This document shows, one piece after another, positions 36,550 through 46,062 of a stretch of 51,933 nucleotides of DNA. Under the pieces are notes generated by a model. It was given only the letters and a program-made list of their open reading frames with translations. It did no database searches and had not been told where the DNA came from. Position 1 is the first letter of the stretch, and the number at the start of each line of letters is the position of its first letter. The stretch is from NCBI GenBank assembly GCA_943331855.1, contig CALQNE010000001.1:1-51933 (forward strand). The letters are read 5' to 3'. Origin of the DNA: Bordetella parapertussis. GTDB lineage: Bacteria; Pseudomonadota; Gammaproteobacteria; Burkholderiales; Burkholderiaceae_B. Position numbers and translations under genes: made by a program.

Positions 36550-37885
36550 GGCGCAGCCCGGGCTGACGCACGGGCACCACGCCAAAGCGCGCTGCGTGCC
36601 ACATCATTTGAATAAAACCAGTAAACATTACTGCGTAGCAGGCCGCAGCTAACGCCAACACCCAGGCAAGCGTCGCGGGCGCAGCGGCGACCAAGGCGTC
36701 TTGTTGCAACAAGGCGCCCGACACCAAATAAGGCGAACAGCCAAGATCTGAGAGATTCCAGTTCAAGAGCCAGGTCACTGCGCCCAAACCAACCGCCCAC
36801 ACTTGTATGCGCAAGAGCCATTTCGGATGTCGCGAAGGCTCAAATCCGTTACGCATCACCACAAATCCCGTCACTAGCATCAACACGCTCAACACCATAC
36901 CCGCCAGCAATGCCGCGCGCAAAAGCCAAAACAAAAGCGCAACGGGAGGCAAGACCTCGCCCGCTAAATCCAGACCAAAGAAGCTTGCATTGGCCTGTCG
37001 ACCGAGCCAACGCGCTGCGCTCAATTCAGAACCCCAGATGACACCCGTCGAACGCGCCTGCATATTTATTGAACCCAACCATATCCAAGCGGGTGGCGCT
37101 GAGCTTTGCCAATAACCAACCTGCGCTGCTGCGACTGTCGGTTGGTACCGCGCGACCATTCTGGCATTACCGTCAAGAGCCGCCCAATAGACAAGTACCG
37201 CGCAAAGCGAAACAACAATCCCGGTGCGAAAAGACAAACGCTCGCCAGGATCGAGGGGACGGCGTAATGCCTGCCAAGCCGTCACACTTAACAACAAAAG
37301 CCCCGCAAAGAGAAAGGCTCCCGCCACAAACCCCAGCGAGCGCCAAAATACAAAGGGGGTCAAAATGACCTCGTTCCATTCGTAGACTTGAAAACGACCG
37401 TCAATCAATGCAGCGCCAAGCGGCGCCTGTGCCCAGGTATGCAACACCACCGCCCAAAAGAGCGTGAACGTCAATCCGAAGGCCACCATCAAGACCGCAA
37501 AAAAATGCAGCTTCGGGGACACCCGGCGTTGCCCAAACAGCACAATCCCCATGAACAAAGATTTTGTCAAAATGAACGTGGCCAAGCCAAAGGCCACCAG
37601 CGGGCCGGCAACATTGCCCGTACGCTCAATTAAAGCGGGCCAAAGCGTACCAAATTCAATCAAAATCGGTAAAGCGGTGGCAAGCGCCAGAAAGAAAGAC
37701 AGGGCAAAGGCCCTTACCCAAAACCGGTAGGCTGCTGTCCACCCTGAATCCGGCGTCTTCCAAGCCTGAAAGCGAAAGACGCAGAGAATCCAGCCCAGCG
37801 CCATCGCAAGCGCTGCGAATAAAACGTGTACGTTCAGACTTAAGGCAAACTGTACGCGCGCGAGAAAAAGTGCTGAAATTTCCAT
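36542..37885 (-). CDS. Highly divergent cytochrome bd-like oxidase subunit I (CydA-like)
   Basis: A 447-residue inner-membrane protein that aligns along its length with CydA, for example RVQFALSLNVHVLF, ILIEFGTLWPALIERTGNVAGPL, LHTWAQAPLGA and PKWLLRIQVWAVGLGAVTWLLNW. His20 matches the E. coli His19 heme ligand, and Arg323 matches Arg391. By eye the other key residues are replaced: Glu99 by Phe99, Glu107 by Thr107, His186 by Phe180, Lys252 and Glu257 by Val251 and Val256, Met393 by Ala325, Glu445 by Leu373, and the GRQPW loop by GCSPY. The quinol site and b558 site therefore seem lost. Electron donor and reaction are uncertain. No cydX or cydCD is nearby. Confidence 0.8.
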   Translation of the reverse strand: MEISALFLARVQFALSLNVHVLFAALAMALGWILCVFRFQAWKTPDSGWTAAYRFWVRAFALSFFLALATALPILIEFGTLWPALIERTGNVAGPLVAFGLATFILTKSLFMGIVLFGQRRVSPKLHFFAVLMVAFGLTFTLFWAVVLHTWAQAPLGAALIDGRFQVYEWNEVILTPFVFWRSLGFVAGAFLFAGLLLLSVTAWQALRRPLDPGERLSFRTGIVVSLCAVLVYWAALDGNARMVARYQPTVAAAQVGYWQSSAPPAWIWLGSINMQARSTGVIWGSELSAARWLGRQANASFFGLDLAGEVLPPVALLFWLLRAALLAGMVLSVLMLVTGFVVMRNGFEPSRHPKWLLRIQVWAVGLGAVTWLLNWNLSDLGCSPYLVSGALLQQDALVAAAPATLAWVLALAAACYAVMFTGFIQMMWHAARFGVVPVRQPGLRHD

Positions 37886-37956
37886 GATTCAAGCTAGTGT
37901 AGACCGGTCGTGGCAAAATGCATCTTTAAATGTGACCCAGCGACCTTGAATCCAGT

Positions 37957-39723
37957 ATGACCACTGACTCTGCTCTTCCCGTCACCACGAATTTTTTACG
38001 CAATATTATTGAAGCGGATCTTGCCGCCCACCGATTTGCAAGCAAACGGTGGGCCGGGCAACCGGGCCCTGCCTCTGTCCAATCGCGCGGCGCGAGCGAC
38101 CCTGCCAAGATTCGCACACGATTTCCGCCCGAACCCAACGGCTATCTGCATATTGGCCACGCTAAAAGCATTTGCCTAAATTTTGGCCTCGCACGCGATT
38201 ACGGTGGCGTCTGCCATTTGCGCTTTGACGATACCAACCCCGAAAAAGAAGATCAAGAGTACGTCGATGCCATCATTGATGCCGTGAAATGGCTTGGCTT
38301 TGACTGGCAAGCGCACGGTACTGAACATCTGTTTTTTGCCAGTGATTATTTTGGTGTGATGTACGACTGCGCATTCGCCTTGATCCAAGCGGGTCACGCC
38401 TATATTGATGAGCAAAGCCCTGAACAGATGCGCGCCACGCGCGGCACGCTCACTGAGGCCGGTCAAAACTCGCCTTGGCGAGATCGCCCAGCCGCTGAGT
38501 CAACTCGTCTGCTTAACGAAATGCGCGAAGGCAAACACCCCGATGGCTCGATGGCCTTACGCGCAAAGATTGATATGAGCTCACCCAATATCAATATGCG
38601 CGACCCCGTTTTATATCGGATCCGGCACGCCACCCATCACCGCACAGGCGATCAATGGTGCATCTACCCCATGTACGCCTTTGCACATCCAATTGAAGAT
38701 GCACTTGAGGGCATCACGCATAGCATCTGCACACTTGAATTCGAGGATCAGCGACCCTTTTATGACTGGACGTTGAATCGACTAAACGAACTCGGTCAGC
38801 TTGCTGCCCCCCTGCCCCATCAGTACGAATTCGCGCGGCTGAACATGAGCTACATCGTGACCAGCAAACGCAAACTGCTACAACTCGTTAAAGAAGGTCA
38901 TGTCAGCGGGTGGGATGATCCGCGGATGCCAACCATTGTAGGATTGCGTCGGCGCGGCTACACGCCTGAGGCTTTGCGCCTCTTTTGCGAACGCACCGGC
39001 GTATCCAAGAACAATGCCCGAATTGACTATAGTTTGCTCGACCAGGCGTTACGAGAAGTGCAAGACCCACTCGCACCACGATCAGTGGCGATCCTGGATC
39101 CCCTAAAACTCGTCATCACAAATTTTCCGGCCGATCACATCGAACCCTGTCAGGCACCTCGTAACCCTCATGACCCTGAGTCTGGGCTCCGACAGTTTCC
39201 GTTTACCCGCGAACTCTGGATTGAACAAGAAGACTTCGCCGAGGTACCACCGCCGAAGTACTTCAGGCTATTTCCGGGCAATTCAGTGCGCTTGAAATAT
39301 GGCTATGTCGTGACGTGCACGGGCTGCGTCAAGGACGCCTCGGGCAACATCATTGAAGTACATGCTGAATACAATCCCGACACCAAAAGTGGTACCGCTG
39401 GCTCAAATGCCGTGAAAGTTAAAGGCACGGTCACCTGGATCAGTGCGGCGCAGGCCATACCGGCTGAAATCCGACTTTACGATCGCTTGTTTTCAGAACC
39501 TTTTCCAGACTCTGGTGATAACGATTTCTTAGCCTGCCTCAATCCCAATTCGGTGCAAACGGTCAAAGCCTGGCTTGAACCCGGCACAACCGCCACCCCG
39601 GGCGTGCTCTCGCAGTTTGAACGGCTCGGATACTTCGCCCCAGACTCGGTTGACTCAACGCTGGCGCGTCCGGTTTTTAATCGCGTGACAACGTTAAAAG
39701 ACACATGGGCGGCCGGGGTCTGA
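37957..39723 (+). CDS. glnS: Glutaminyl-tRNA synthetase
   Basis: Class I synthetase that charges tRNA(Gln). The 588-residue protein has [26 protein letters not shown] with the HIGH motif, [10 protein letters not shown], the catalytic-domain motif [18 protein letters not shown], and [12 protein letters not shown], a variant of KMSKS. The C-terminal anticodon-binding beta-barrels follow (around 350-588). Length is normal. It diverges from the bd-like oxidase genes across 71 bases and lies 16 bases before minC. Confidence 0.96.
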   Translation: MTTDSALPVTTNFLRNIIEADLAAHRFASKRWAGQPGPASVQSRGASDPAKIRTRFPPEPNGYLHIGHAKSICLNFGLARDYGGVCHLRFDDTNPEKEDQEYVDAIIDAVKWLGFDWQAHGTEHLFFASDYFGVMYDCAFALIQAGHAYIDEQSPEQMRATRGTLTEAGQNSPWRDRPAAESTRLLNEMREGKHPDGSMALRAKIDMSSPNINMRDPVLYRIRHATHHRTGDQWCIYPMYAFAHPIEDALEGITHSICTLEFEDQRPFYDWTLNRLNELGQLAAPLPHQYEFARLNMSYIVTSKRKLLQLVKEGHVSGWDDPRMPTIVGLRRRGYTPEALRLFCERTGVSKNNARIDYSLLDQALREVQDPLAPRSVAILDPLKLVITNFPADHIEPCQAPRNPHDPESGLRQFPFTRELWIEQEDFAEVPPPKYFRLFPGNSVRLKYGYVVTCTGCVKDASGNIIEVHAEYNPDTKSGTAGSNAVKVKGTVTWISAAQAIPAEIRLYDRLFSEPFPDSGDNDFLACLNPNSVQTVKAWLEPGTTATPGVLSQFERLGYFAPDSVDSTLARPVFNRVTTLKDTWAAGV

Positions 39724-39739
39724 GTTAATATTCTTGCCC

Positions 39740-40552
39740 ATGGCAACTGAACTTTCGGCTCTCGATTTTAAAAGCGCAACACTCTACGCAATACGCGTAG
39801 TGTTGCAACACGCAGACACTCAGGATTTGATCGGTGCGCTCAAAAAGCGTATGGCCGATGCGGGTACGTTTTTCGAAAACGAACCCGTTGTCATCGATGC
39901 GCTCGCGGTCGAGGCACTCATTGACTGGGGTCCATTGCTCAAGGCCTTTGCAGATCACAGACTTCCCGTCATTGGTGTTGTCGCACAAGGCGATAACCTT
40001 GCTGCGGCAAAGGCCTGCGGCCTCACTGGGGTCGATCTCTCGAGTAGCCCAACCCGCAACGCCTCAGAAACCCAAACCGCTGCCTCCGTAGCCGAACCTG
40101 TTACTGCAAGTATCCCCGCGCCAGAAGCTGCCGACGCGGCGGTGCAAGACGCCAGCGTGCCTAGCCCGGCCCCCACCGAGTCTGGCGCAACCGAAGCGCT
40201 GACTGCCCCCATAACTGCCCCCACCATGGTGGTACGCGGCCCGCTACGCTCAGGCCAACGCGTCTATGCGCGCCAGTGCGATTTGATTGTGATGGGCGTT
40301 GTCAGTCGAGGCGCCGAGGTGATCGCCGATGGGAATATTCACGTCTATGGACCGTTGCGCGGCAAAGCGATGGCGGGCGCCCGCGGCGATCACGCCGCAC
40401 GTATCTTTACAACTGGCCTAGACGCAGAGCTGGTCGCCATTGCTGGCATTTACAGAGTCATCGATACCAAATTACCCGTTGAACTACATCAACGTCCGGC
40501 TGTGATTCAGTTGCAAAAAGATGCCTTGCATCTCACACCGCTCGACAAATAA
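39740..40552 (+). CDS. minC: Septum site-determining protein MinC
   Basis: Inhibitor of FtsZ ring formation at the poles, recruited by MinD. The 270-residue protein has the N-terminal domain ([33 protein letters not shown]) and the C-terminal beta-helix ([54 protein letters not shown]). They are joined by an Ala/Pro/Glu-rich linker of about 55 residues (110-165), longer than in E. coli. The ATG at 39740 is used; the open frame also allows a TTG at 39734. It is first in minCDE. Confidence 0.95.
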   Translation: MATELSALDFKSATLYAIRVVLQHADTQDLIGALKKRMADAGTFFENEPVVIDALAVEALIDWGPLLKAFADHRLPVIGVVAQGDNLAAAKACGLTGVDLSSSPTRNASETQTAASVAEPVTASIPAPEAADAAVQDASVPSPAPTESGATEALTAPITAPTMVVRGPLRSGQRVYARQCDLIVMGVVSRGAEVIADGNIHVYGPLRGKAMAGARGDHAARIFTTGLDAELVAIAGIYRVIDTKLPVELHQRPAVIQLQKDALHLTPLDK

Positions 40553-40624
40553 GCATTTTATTTTTAACGCCTCAATTTTTATTGTTTGTGCAATGTTGCA
40601 TGTTTTTATAAGGGTTCGTTCGTC

Positions 40625-41440
40625 ATGACACGTATTGTAGTGGTGACTTCAGGCAAGGGTGGCGTTGGCAAGACCACTACGAGTGCCAGTTTTTCATCTG
40701 GTCTGGCCATGCGCGGCTTCAAAACAGCCGTCATCGATTTTGACGTTGGCTTGCGTAATCTCGATTTAATTATGGGTTGTGAGCGGCGCGTGGTCTATGA
40801 CTTCGTCAATGTGATTCAGGGTGAAGCAACGCTGAATCAAGCCTTGATCAAAGACAAGAATATTGACAACTTGTTTATCTTGCCTGCTTCGCAGACTCGA
40901 GATAAAGATGCACTCTCGAAAGAGGGCGTAGAAAAAGTCATCAATGATCTGAAAGCAATGGACTTTGATTACATCGTCTGTGATTCACCCGCGGGCATTG
41001 AAACCGGCGCACTGCTAGCCGCCTACTTTGCAGATGACGCACTCGTGGTGACCAATCCTGAAGTGTCTTCGGTGCGCGACTCCGATCGGATCTTAGGTAT
41101 TCTTGCTTCAAAATCACGCCGCGCCGTCGAGGCAGACGAACCGATCAAAGAATACTTGCTACTCACTCGCTACAACCCGAAAAGGGTCGAGGATGGTGAG
41201 ATGCTTTCGCTCAAAGATATCGAAGATATTTTGCGCATTAAGCTCATTGGTGTGATCCCTGAGTCTGAATCCGTCCTACAAGCCTCTAATCAAGGATTGC
41301 CTGCAATCCATCTTGAAAAAACTGATGTCGCTGAAGCCTATCGCGATGTGGTGGCGCGCTATCTGGGTGAAGAAAAGCCTTTGCGCTTTGTCGACTATGA
41401 AAAACCAGGCTTATTCAAACGCCTGTTTGGAGGCAAATGA
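40625..41440 (+). CDS. minD: Septum site-determining ATPase MinD
   Basis: ParA/MinD-type ATPase that binds the membrane when ATP-loaded and recruits MinC. The 271-residue protein has the deviant Walker [27 protein letters not shown], and [11 protein letters not shown]. The C-terminal amphipathic membrane-targeting helix is [12 protein letters not shown]. The frame opens at 40586; the ATG at 40625 with AAGGG upstream is right. Its stop overlaps the minE start. Confidence 0.97.
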   Translation: MTRIVVVTSGKGGVGKTTTSASFSSGLAMRGFKTAVIDFDVGLRNLDLIMGCERRVVYDFVNVIQGEATLNQALIKDKNIDNLFILPASQTRDKDALSKEGVEKVINDLKAMDFDYIVCDSPAGIETGALLAAYFADDALVVTNPEVSSVRDSDRILGILASKSRRAVEADEPIKEYLLLTRYNPKRVEDGEMLSLKDIEDILRIKLIGVIPESESVLQASNQGLPAIHLEKTDVAEAYRDVVARYLGEEKPLRFVDYEKPGLFKRLFGGK

Positions 41441-41694
41441 TGTCATTTCTGTCTTTTTTACTTGGAGAGAAGAAAAAATCTGCAAGTGTCGCCAAAGAGC
41501 GCTTACAGATTATTTTGGCACACGAGCGCGGCGGTCAACATTCAGCGCCAGACTATTTGCCCGCCTTACAGCGCGAACTGCTTGCCGTCATTTCGAAGTA
41601 CGTCAAAATCAACCCAGAGGACATCAAGGTCAATCTAGAAAAACAGGATAGCCTTGAAGTGCTCGAGGTTAAGATCGAGATGCCGCCACGCTAA
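41437..41694 (+). CDS. minE: Cell division topological specificity factor MinE
   Basis: An 85-residue protein that stimulates MinD ATPase and drives pole-to-pole oscillation. It has the membrane-targeting N terminus [29 protein letters not shown] and the topological-specificity domain ([43 protein letters not shown]). A GGAGG site lies before two adjacent ATG codons (41437 and 41440). The operon ends with a strong terminator. Confidence 0.97.
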   Translation: MMSFLSFLLGEKKKSASVAKERLQIILAHERGGQHSAPDYLPALQRELLAVISKYVKINPEDIKVNLEKQDSLEVLEVKIEMPPR

Positions 41695-41702
41695 GCAGAT
41701 AC

Positions 41703-41737
41703 AAAAAGCGCAACAAAGTCGTTGCGCTTTTTATTTT
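41703..41737 (+). terminator. Rho-independent terminator after minE
   Basis: A perfect 12-bp stem (41703-41714 with 41721-41732; core GCGCAAC/GTTGCGC) with a six-base loop AAAGTC, followed by a T-rich run. The A-rich left flank mirrors the T-run, so it could also act on the opposite strand. Confidence 0.9.
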
Positions 41738-41750
41738 TGCAATCCAACAA

Positions 41751-42872
41751 ATGATGAAAATTCTTCGCCACTGCTTTAGCTTCATCACATCATTACTTTT
41801 GTTCGCGCCCTGCTTCGCAGAAGAACCCGCCATTCGCCAAGACTATATTACCGGCGCGCTAAGTGCTTTTCCCTTTGACCGCCATACGTTCAGCCCTGTC
41901 GCGCAACCTCTGGCGTTAACTAAAAAAACCGAACTCACAAACGATCAAACAACCATCGTCAATCTTGCGAGCAAAGCCTTTGACGAAGATCAGTTTGCGC
42001 TAGGCATCATCCTGGTCGAACGCGGCCAAATCTTGTTCGAACAATTCAAAAAAAACACCGATCACAATACGAAATTTTTTTCGTATTCAATGGCCAAAAG
42101 CTTAACCGCCATGACAGTTGGGCAAGCACTTTGCACAGGACTTCTTCGATCACTGGATGATCGCGCTGGTCTTTACGCAAAAACCATCGACCAGACTGTC
42201 TTTGGACAAGCCACCCTGCGGCAACTGCTCACCATGAGTAGCGGCGCACGCGCACCTGACGAAGACGGCGGCTCGTTATTCGGAGAGTGGAGCGACATCA
42301 CCAAAGGTCGAATTTCAATTGATGATCTGTTAAAAAAATACGGCTCTGAAAAAGCGACCCCAAACATCTTTGTTTATAACAACAGCAACACAAACGCCCT
42401 GATGCTTGCCGTGAATGGCACGGGCAACTTTGCTGAGCTCTTTGATCGTTTGGTCTGGAAGCCGAGCGGTCCTGAACAGTCGTCGACTTGGCTGACCGAT
42501 CGGCAAGATCAGCTGTATGTCGCGGCGGGTTTTGGCGCTGTGATACGGGACTGGACCCGGCTGGCGATGCGCTCGATCGCACTGCTGAACGCTGCGGATG
42601 GCCCCTGCATGGCTGAATTCATGCAGCAGGCCACGACAAGGCAAACCTCGGATACTCTTAAACAGCGTGTCTGGGATTATGGCTATCAAACTTGGGTTAC
42701 CACTAAGCACGGTACGCCCACCTACTCTTGGCAGGGTGCATACGGACAACACACCCTCATTAGCCCAAAAAACGAGCGTATCTTAATTATTTTTAGATAC
42801 AAGGGACAAGAGCAAACCTACCGTGCAATCGGCGGCGTGTTTGCCCAGTGGGCACGTATGTCTGCACCCTAA
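41751..42872 (+). CDS. Exported serine hydrolase, beta-lactamase/class C fold
   Basis: A 373-residue periplasmic hydrolase of the serine beta-lactamase-like family (PF00144 type). The signal peptide is residues 1-24 (...LLLFAPCFA). The catalytic motifs are SMAK in FFSYSMAKSLTAMTVG (SxxK), Tyr-x-Asn as YNNSN, and a C-terminal HG motif (KHGTPTYSWQGAYGQ). The sequence around SMAK and TLRQLLTMSSGA resembles 6-aminohexanoate-oligomer hydrolases and esterases more than true beta-lactamases. The substrate is unknown. It lies between the min terminator and a CoA-ligase operon. Confidence 0.85.
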   Translation: MMKILRHCFSFITSLLLFAPCFAEEPAIRQDYITGALSAFPFDRHTFSPVAQPLALTKKTELTNDQTTIVNLASKAFDEDQFALGIILVERGQILFEQFKKNTDHNTKFFSYSMAKSLTAMTVGQALCTGLLRSLDDRAGLYAKTIDQTVFGQATLRQLLTMSSGARAPDEDGGSLFGEWSDITKGRISIDDLLKKYGSEKATPNIFVYNNSNTNALMLAVNGTGNFAELFDRLVWKPSGPEQSSTWLTDRQDQLYVAAGFGAVIRDWTRLAMRSIALLNAADGPCMAEFMQQATTRQTSDTLKQRVWDYGYQTWVTTKHGTPTYSWQGAYGQHTLISPKNERILIIFRYKGQEQTYRAIGGVFAQWARMSAP

Positions 42873-43004
42873 GATCTCGTCTTTCACGACTCGTCGCGCA
42901 GTCTGCTTTTACCTTGCGAAAGCCAGCCTTGCTCGTAAATTCTGCTATATGATGATTCGAGGCGACAAACCGATAATCTGAACTTAAAAAAGCAAAAGAG
43001 TCCG

Positions 43005-44528
43005 ATGAATATTGCAAAATCCTTTCTCTCGCGCGCACTCAGCCATCCAGACCTTCAGGCGCTGACCTGCGGCAAACAAACACTCACCTATGGCCAACTG
43101 GCTCAGCGCGTTCATGGCTTAGCTGGCGGTTTACTCAATACCTTGCATCTTGAGCCAGGCGCCCGCGTCATCCTCTGCATGGAGAACCGCAACGCGTTTA
43201 TCGAGGTGCTTTTTGCAGCTTGGTCTGCGGGCCTGTGCGCAGTTCCCGTCAACGCAAAATTACATCCACGCGAAGTCAAACCAATCGCCTTAGACTCGGG
43301 TGCCGCGGTGATCTTTACCAGCGCTTCTTTGAAAGCTGGGCTTGTTGACGCACTCTCAGATTTGCCTGGACAACGTCAAATTGTGGTCGTCGATGAAGAT
43401 GCCTATGAGGGCTACGTACGCGCAGCACCTGTGCCTTGCGCCTCGATGAAGCCTGACGACCTTGCCTGGATCTTTTACACCAGCGGCACCACAGGCGTAC
43501 CTAAAGGCGCCATGCTGTCTCATCGCAATCTGATTTCAATGAGCCTGCAGTACGGCGCTGATGTCGACTGCGTACGCCCCGGTCAAACCATGCTGCACGT
43601 AGCACCGCTGTCGCATGGTGCAGGCCTGTATAGCTTGCCTCACTTGTTTGGCGGCGGCCATCAAGTTATTGAGCCGGTCTTTAGCACCGATATCGTCTTT
43701 GACGCCCTGCAGCGCTACCCCGATGTCACGCTATTTGCGGCACCAACGATGCTGTCGCGGATGATTCGCTCAGCCGACGGAATCAAGAACCCTGCAGGCA
43801 ACTTGTTGACGATCTTTTATGGTGGTGGCCCGATGTACGTGAGCGATCTGGTGCAGACCCTTGATCTGCTCGGGCCACGCTTGGTGCAAATTTATGGGCA
43901 AGGCGAAAGCCCGATGACCATGACGCATCTATCCAAGATGGATCACGAAGGGCCCCGCGATGAGGCCCACATGGCGCGCCTGGCTTCGTGCGGCATCGCG
44001 CGTACGGGCGTTGAGGTGCGCGTCGTCGACGAAAACGGTGAAGATATGCCTGCTGGCGAGCTGGGCGAAGTGGTCTCGCGTAGCGATACCCGCATGCTTG
44101 GATACTGGAACAACCCAAAAGCCACCGCCGCGGCCATCCGAGACGGGTGGCTCTGGACCGGCGACATCGGCACGATGGATGCCAAGGGCTATCTCACCTT
44201 ACGCGATCGGTCGAAAGATATGATCATTCGAGGTGGCTCGAATATTTATCCCCGCGAGATCGAAGAAGTATTACTGCGCCACCCCGCTTTAGCCGAGGTA
44301 TCCGTCGTGGGACGTCAAGAGCCCGACTTGGGTGAAGAGCCCGTCGCCTTCGTGGTGGTCAAGCCTGGGATGACAATTACCACGGACGAGATGGATACCT
44401 TGTGTTTGGATAATATGGCTCGCTTCAAACGCCCGCGCGAATACTTTTTTAGCGACGATCTGCCAAAAAATAATTACGGAAAAATTCTTAAAACAGAGCT
44501 GCGCAAGCAACTCACGAAAGGAAAATAA
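43005..44528 (+). CDS. AMP-forming acyl-/aryl-CoA ligase
   Basis: A 507-residue cytoplasmic enzyme of the ANL family that activates a carboxylic acid as its CoA thioester using ATP. The P-loop is YTSGTTGVPKG (158-168). Other motifs are IYGQGESPMT (A5), WLWTGDIGTMDAKGYLTLRDRSKDMIIRGGSNIYPREIEE (A7-A8 hinge) and the C-terminal catalytic lysine in NNYGKILK. Length suits a medium- or long-chain or aromatic acid ligase. It is first of eight co-directional genes with a thiolase, enoyl-CoA hydratase and ABC importer, so the acid is probably a growth substrate taken up from outside. Confidence 0.9.
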   Translation: MNIAKSFLSRALSHPDLQALTCGKQTLTYGQLAQRVHGLAGGLLNTLHLEPGARVILCMENRNAFIEVLFAAWSAGLCAVPVNAKLHPREVKPIALDSGAAVIFTSASLKAGLVDALSDLPGQRQIVVVDEDAYEGYVRAAPVPCASMKPDDLAWIFYTSGTTGVPKGAMLSHRNLISMSLQYGADVDCVRPGQTMLHVAPLSHGAGLYSLPHLFGGGHQVIEPVFSTDIVFDALQRYPDVTLFAAPTMLSRMIRSADGIKNPAGNLLTIFYGGGPMYVSDLVQTLDLLGPRLVQIYGQGESPMTMTHLSKMDHEGPRDEAHMARLASCGIARTGVEVRVVDENGEDMPAGELGEVVSRSDTRMLGYWNNPKATAAAIRDGWLWTGDIGTMDAKGYLTLRDRSKDMIIRGGSNIYPREIEEVLLRHPALAEVSVVGRQEPDLGEEPVAFVVVKPGMTITTDEMDTLCLDNMARFKRPREYFFSDDLPKNNYGKILKTELRKQLTKGK

Positions 44529-44530
44529 TC

Positions 44531-45691
44531 ATGCGTGACGTCTTTGTAGCGGGCATTGGCTCGACCAGCTTTGGCAAACATGTGGCCACACCAATTGAAT
44601 CACTCGCCGTTGAGGCCGCTGCGCGAGCCATCGTTGAATCGGGTATTGATCGTGAGCGTATCGGCGCCTTGTATCTTGGCAACTTTATTAGCGGCCCCCT
44701 GAACGGCAAAGAGGTCTTGGCCGGTATCGTCGGTGAACGCCTGGGCTTGGGTAACATTCCTTGCACCAAGGTCGAAGGCGCCTGCGCGTCAGGCGGCATC
44801 GCGTTTCGTCACGCCTGGATTGCGATTGCCAGCGGCATGTGCGATGCCGTGATGGTGGTGGGCGTTGAGAAAATGACCCACGCCTCAACCGCTGAAGTGA
44901 CCTCGGCCTTGAACTGCGCAATGGATAACGAAAACGATGGCCCAAGCGGACTGACGTTTCCAGGGTTGTTTGGTATGGCCTGGCGCATTCATGCCAACCA
45001 GTACGGCACCACGCGCGAAGACATCGCTGCGGTCGTCATCAAAAACAAAGCCAATGGTTTAAAGAATCCCTTGGCACAAATGGGGGCCTCGTTAACCCTC
45101 GAGCAAATTTGTGCGTCAGCCATGATCGCTGACCCTTTGCAAATGTTTGATTGCTGCCCTGCAAGCGACGGCGCCGCGGCGATCGTACTGTGTGCAGAGC
45201 CTTTGTTATCCAGCCAAGCGCGGCAAACCAAAATTCGCGTGCTGGCCTCGGCTCAAACCAGTGGTTCACCTCGCATCGCCAATCACCCCGACCTGTGTTC
45301 GTTTGAAGCCACCGTCACCGCCGCACAAAAGGCCTACGAGCAATCGGGGCTCAAGGCCAAAGATATTGACGTCTGCGAATTGCATGATTGCTTTTCGATC
45401 GCCGAGATTATCGACAGCGAAGACCTAGGCTTGGTACCACGCGGCTTAGGCGGTAAGTGGGCCGCCGAAGGTCGCACTGGGATGCAGGGCGATGTGGCCA
45501 TCAACCCAAGTGGTGGATTGCTCGCGAAGGGGCACCCCGTGGGCGCCACTGGCATTGGTCAAATCTACGAAGTGGTCAAACAGTTGCGTGGCGAGCACAC
45601 CAATCAAGTCGCCAACGCACGTATCGGCATGACACATAACCTGGGCGGTACCGGTGTTGCCTGCACTGTCAACATTTTAGGGCGCGATTAA
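44531..45691 (+). CDS. Thiolase-fold acyl-CoA acyltransferase (SCP2-thiolase-like)
   Basis: A 386-residue thiolase-superfamily enzyme. Cys85 in VEGACASGG is the nucleophile, His285 lies in ELHDCFSIAEI, and His335 lies in GGLLAKGHPVGATG. The C-terminal CxGGG of biosynthetic thiolases is replaced by HNLGGTG (from His369), as in the SCP2-type and steroid or aromatic side-chain thiolases. Such enzymes usually work with a separate DUF35 OB-fold protein, and one is encoded 2 bases downstream. A strong AAAGGA site precedes the ATG. Likely role: thiolytic (or aldolytic) cleavage of the CoA-bound intermediate. Confidence 0.9.
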   Translation: MRDVFVAGIGSTSFGKHVATPIESLAVEAAARAIVESGIDRERIGALYLGNFISGPLNGKEVLAGIVGERLGLGNIPCTKVEGACASGGIAFRHAWIAIASGMCDAVMVVGVEKMTHASTAEVTSALNCAMDNENDGPSGLTFPGLFGMAWRIHANQYGTTREDIAAVVIKNKANGLKNPLAQMGASLTLEQICASAMIADPLQMFDCCPASDGAAAIVLCAEPLLSSQARQTKIRVLASAQTSGSPRIANHPDLCSFEATVTAAQKAYEQSGLKAKDIDVCELHDCFSIAEIIDSEDLGLVPRGLGGKWAAEGRTGMQGDVAINPSGGLLAKGHPVGATGIGQIYEVVKQLRGEHTNQVANARIGMTHNLGGTGVACTVNILGRD

Positions 45692-45693
45692 TC

Positions 45694-46062
45694 ATGGCGA
45701 ACTCGACGCTAACCAAACCAGAAATGCTGACGTTTCACCAATGCGCTAAGTGTGGCACCTTGGACGCAGCTTGCATCAACACCTGCGCGAAATGCTTGAG
45801 CAGTTCGATGAATCCAGTACAAATTGCTGGTGTCGGCAAGCTTGTGAGTTGGACCGCCGTGCGTAAACCACCCTTGCGTTTTAAGGCCGATGGCATGTAT
45901 CACGTGGGTGTCTTTGATCTGGATAACGGCTTTCGTGTCACCGGTCGCTTTTTACCTGAAGACGGCGATCAGCTTGGCGACCGCGTTGTCGCCGTACCCA
46001 CCACCGTGACCGAATCAACGGGTCTCGGCACACCAACGTTTAGAGTGCAAAAGAATGTCTGA
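45694..46062 (+). CDS. DUF35 OB-fold / zinc-ribbon protein partnering the thiolase
   Basis: A 122-residue protein with a rubredoxin-like zinc ribbon (Cys17-x2-Cys20 and Cys31-x2-Cys34 in CAKCGTLDAACINTCAKC). An acyl-CoA-binding OB-fold follows (VGKLVSWTAVRKPP...GMYHVGVFDLDNGFRVTGRFL). DUF35 proteins bind SCP2-type thiolases and form the active complex. It starts 2 bases after the thiolase gene and overlaps the hydratase gene by 8 bases, consistent with a fixed complex. Confidence 0.9.
   Translation: MANSTLTKPEMLTFHQCAKCGTLDAACINTCAKCLSSSMNPVQIAGVGKLVSWTAVRKPPLRFKADGMYHVGVFDLDNGFRVTGRFLPEDGDQLGDRVVAVPTTVTESTGLGTPTFRVQKNV

Noticed and set aside
36083..36652. 189-residue open frame on the plus strand
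   Set aside because: It is antisense to the oxidase genes and has the Pro/Ser/Lys-rich composition typical of the reverse strand of membrane-protein genes.
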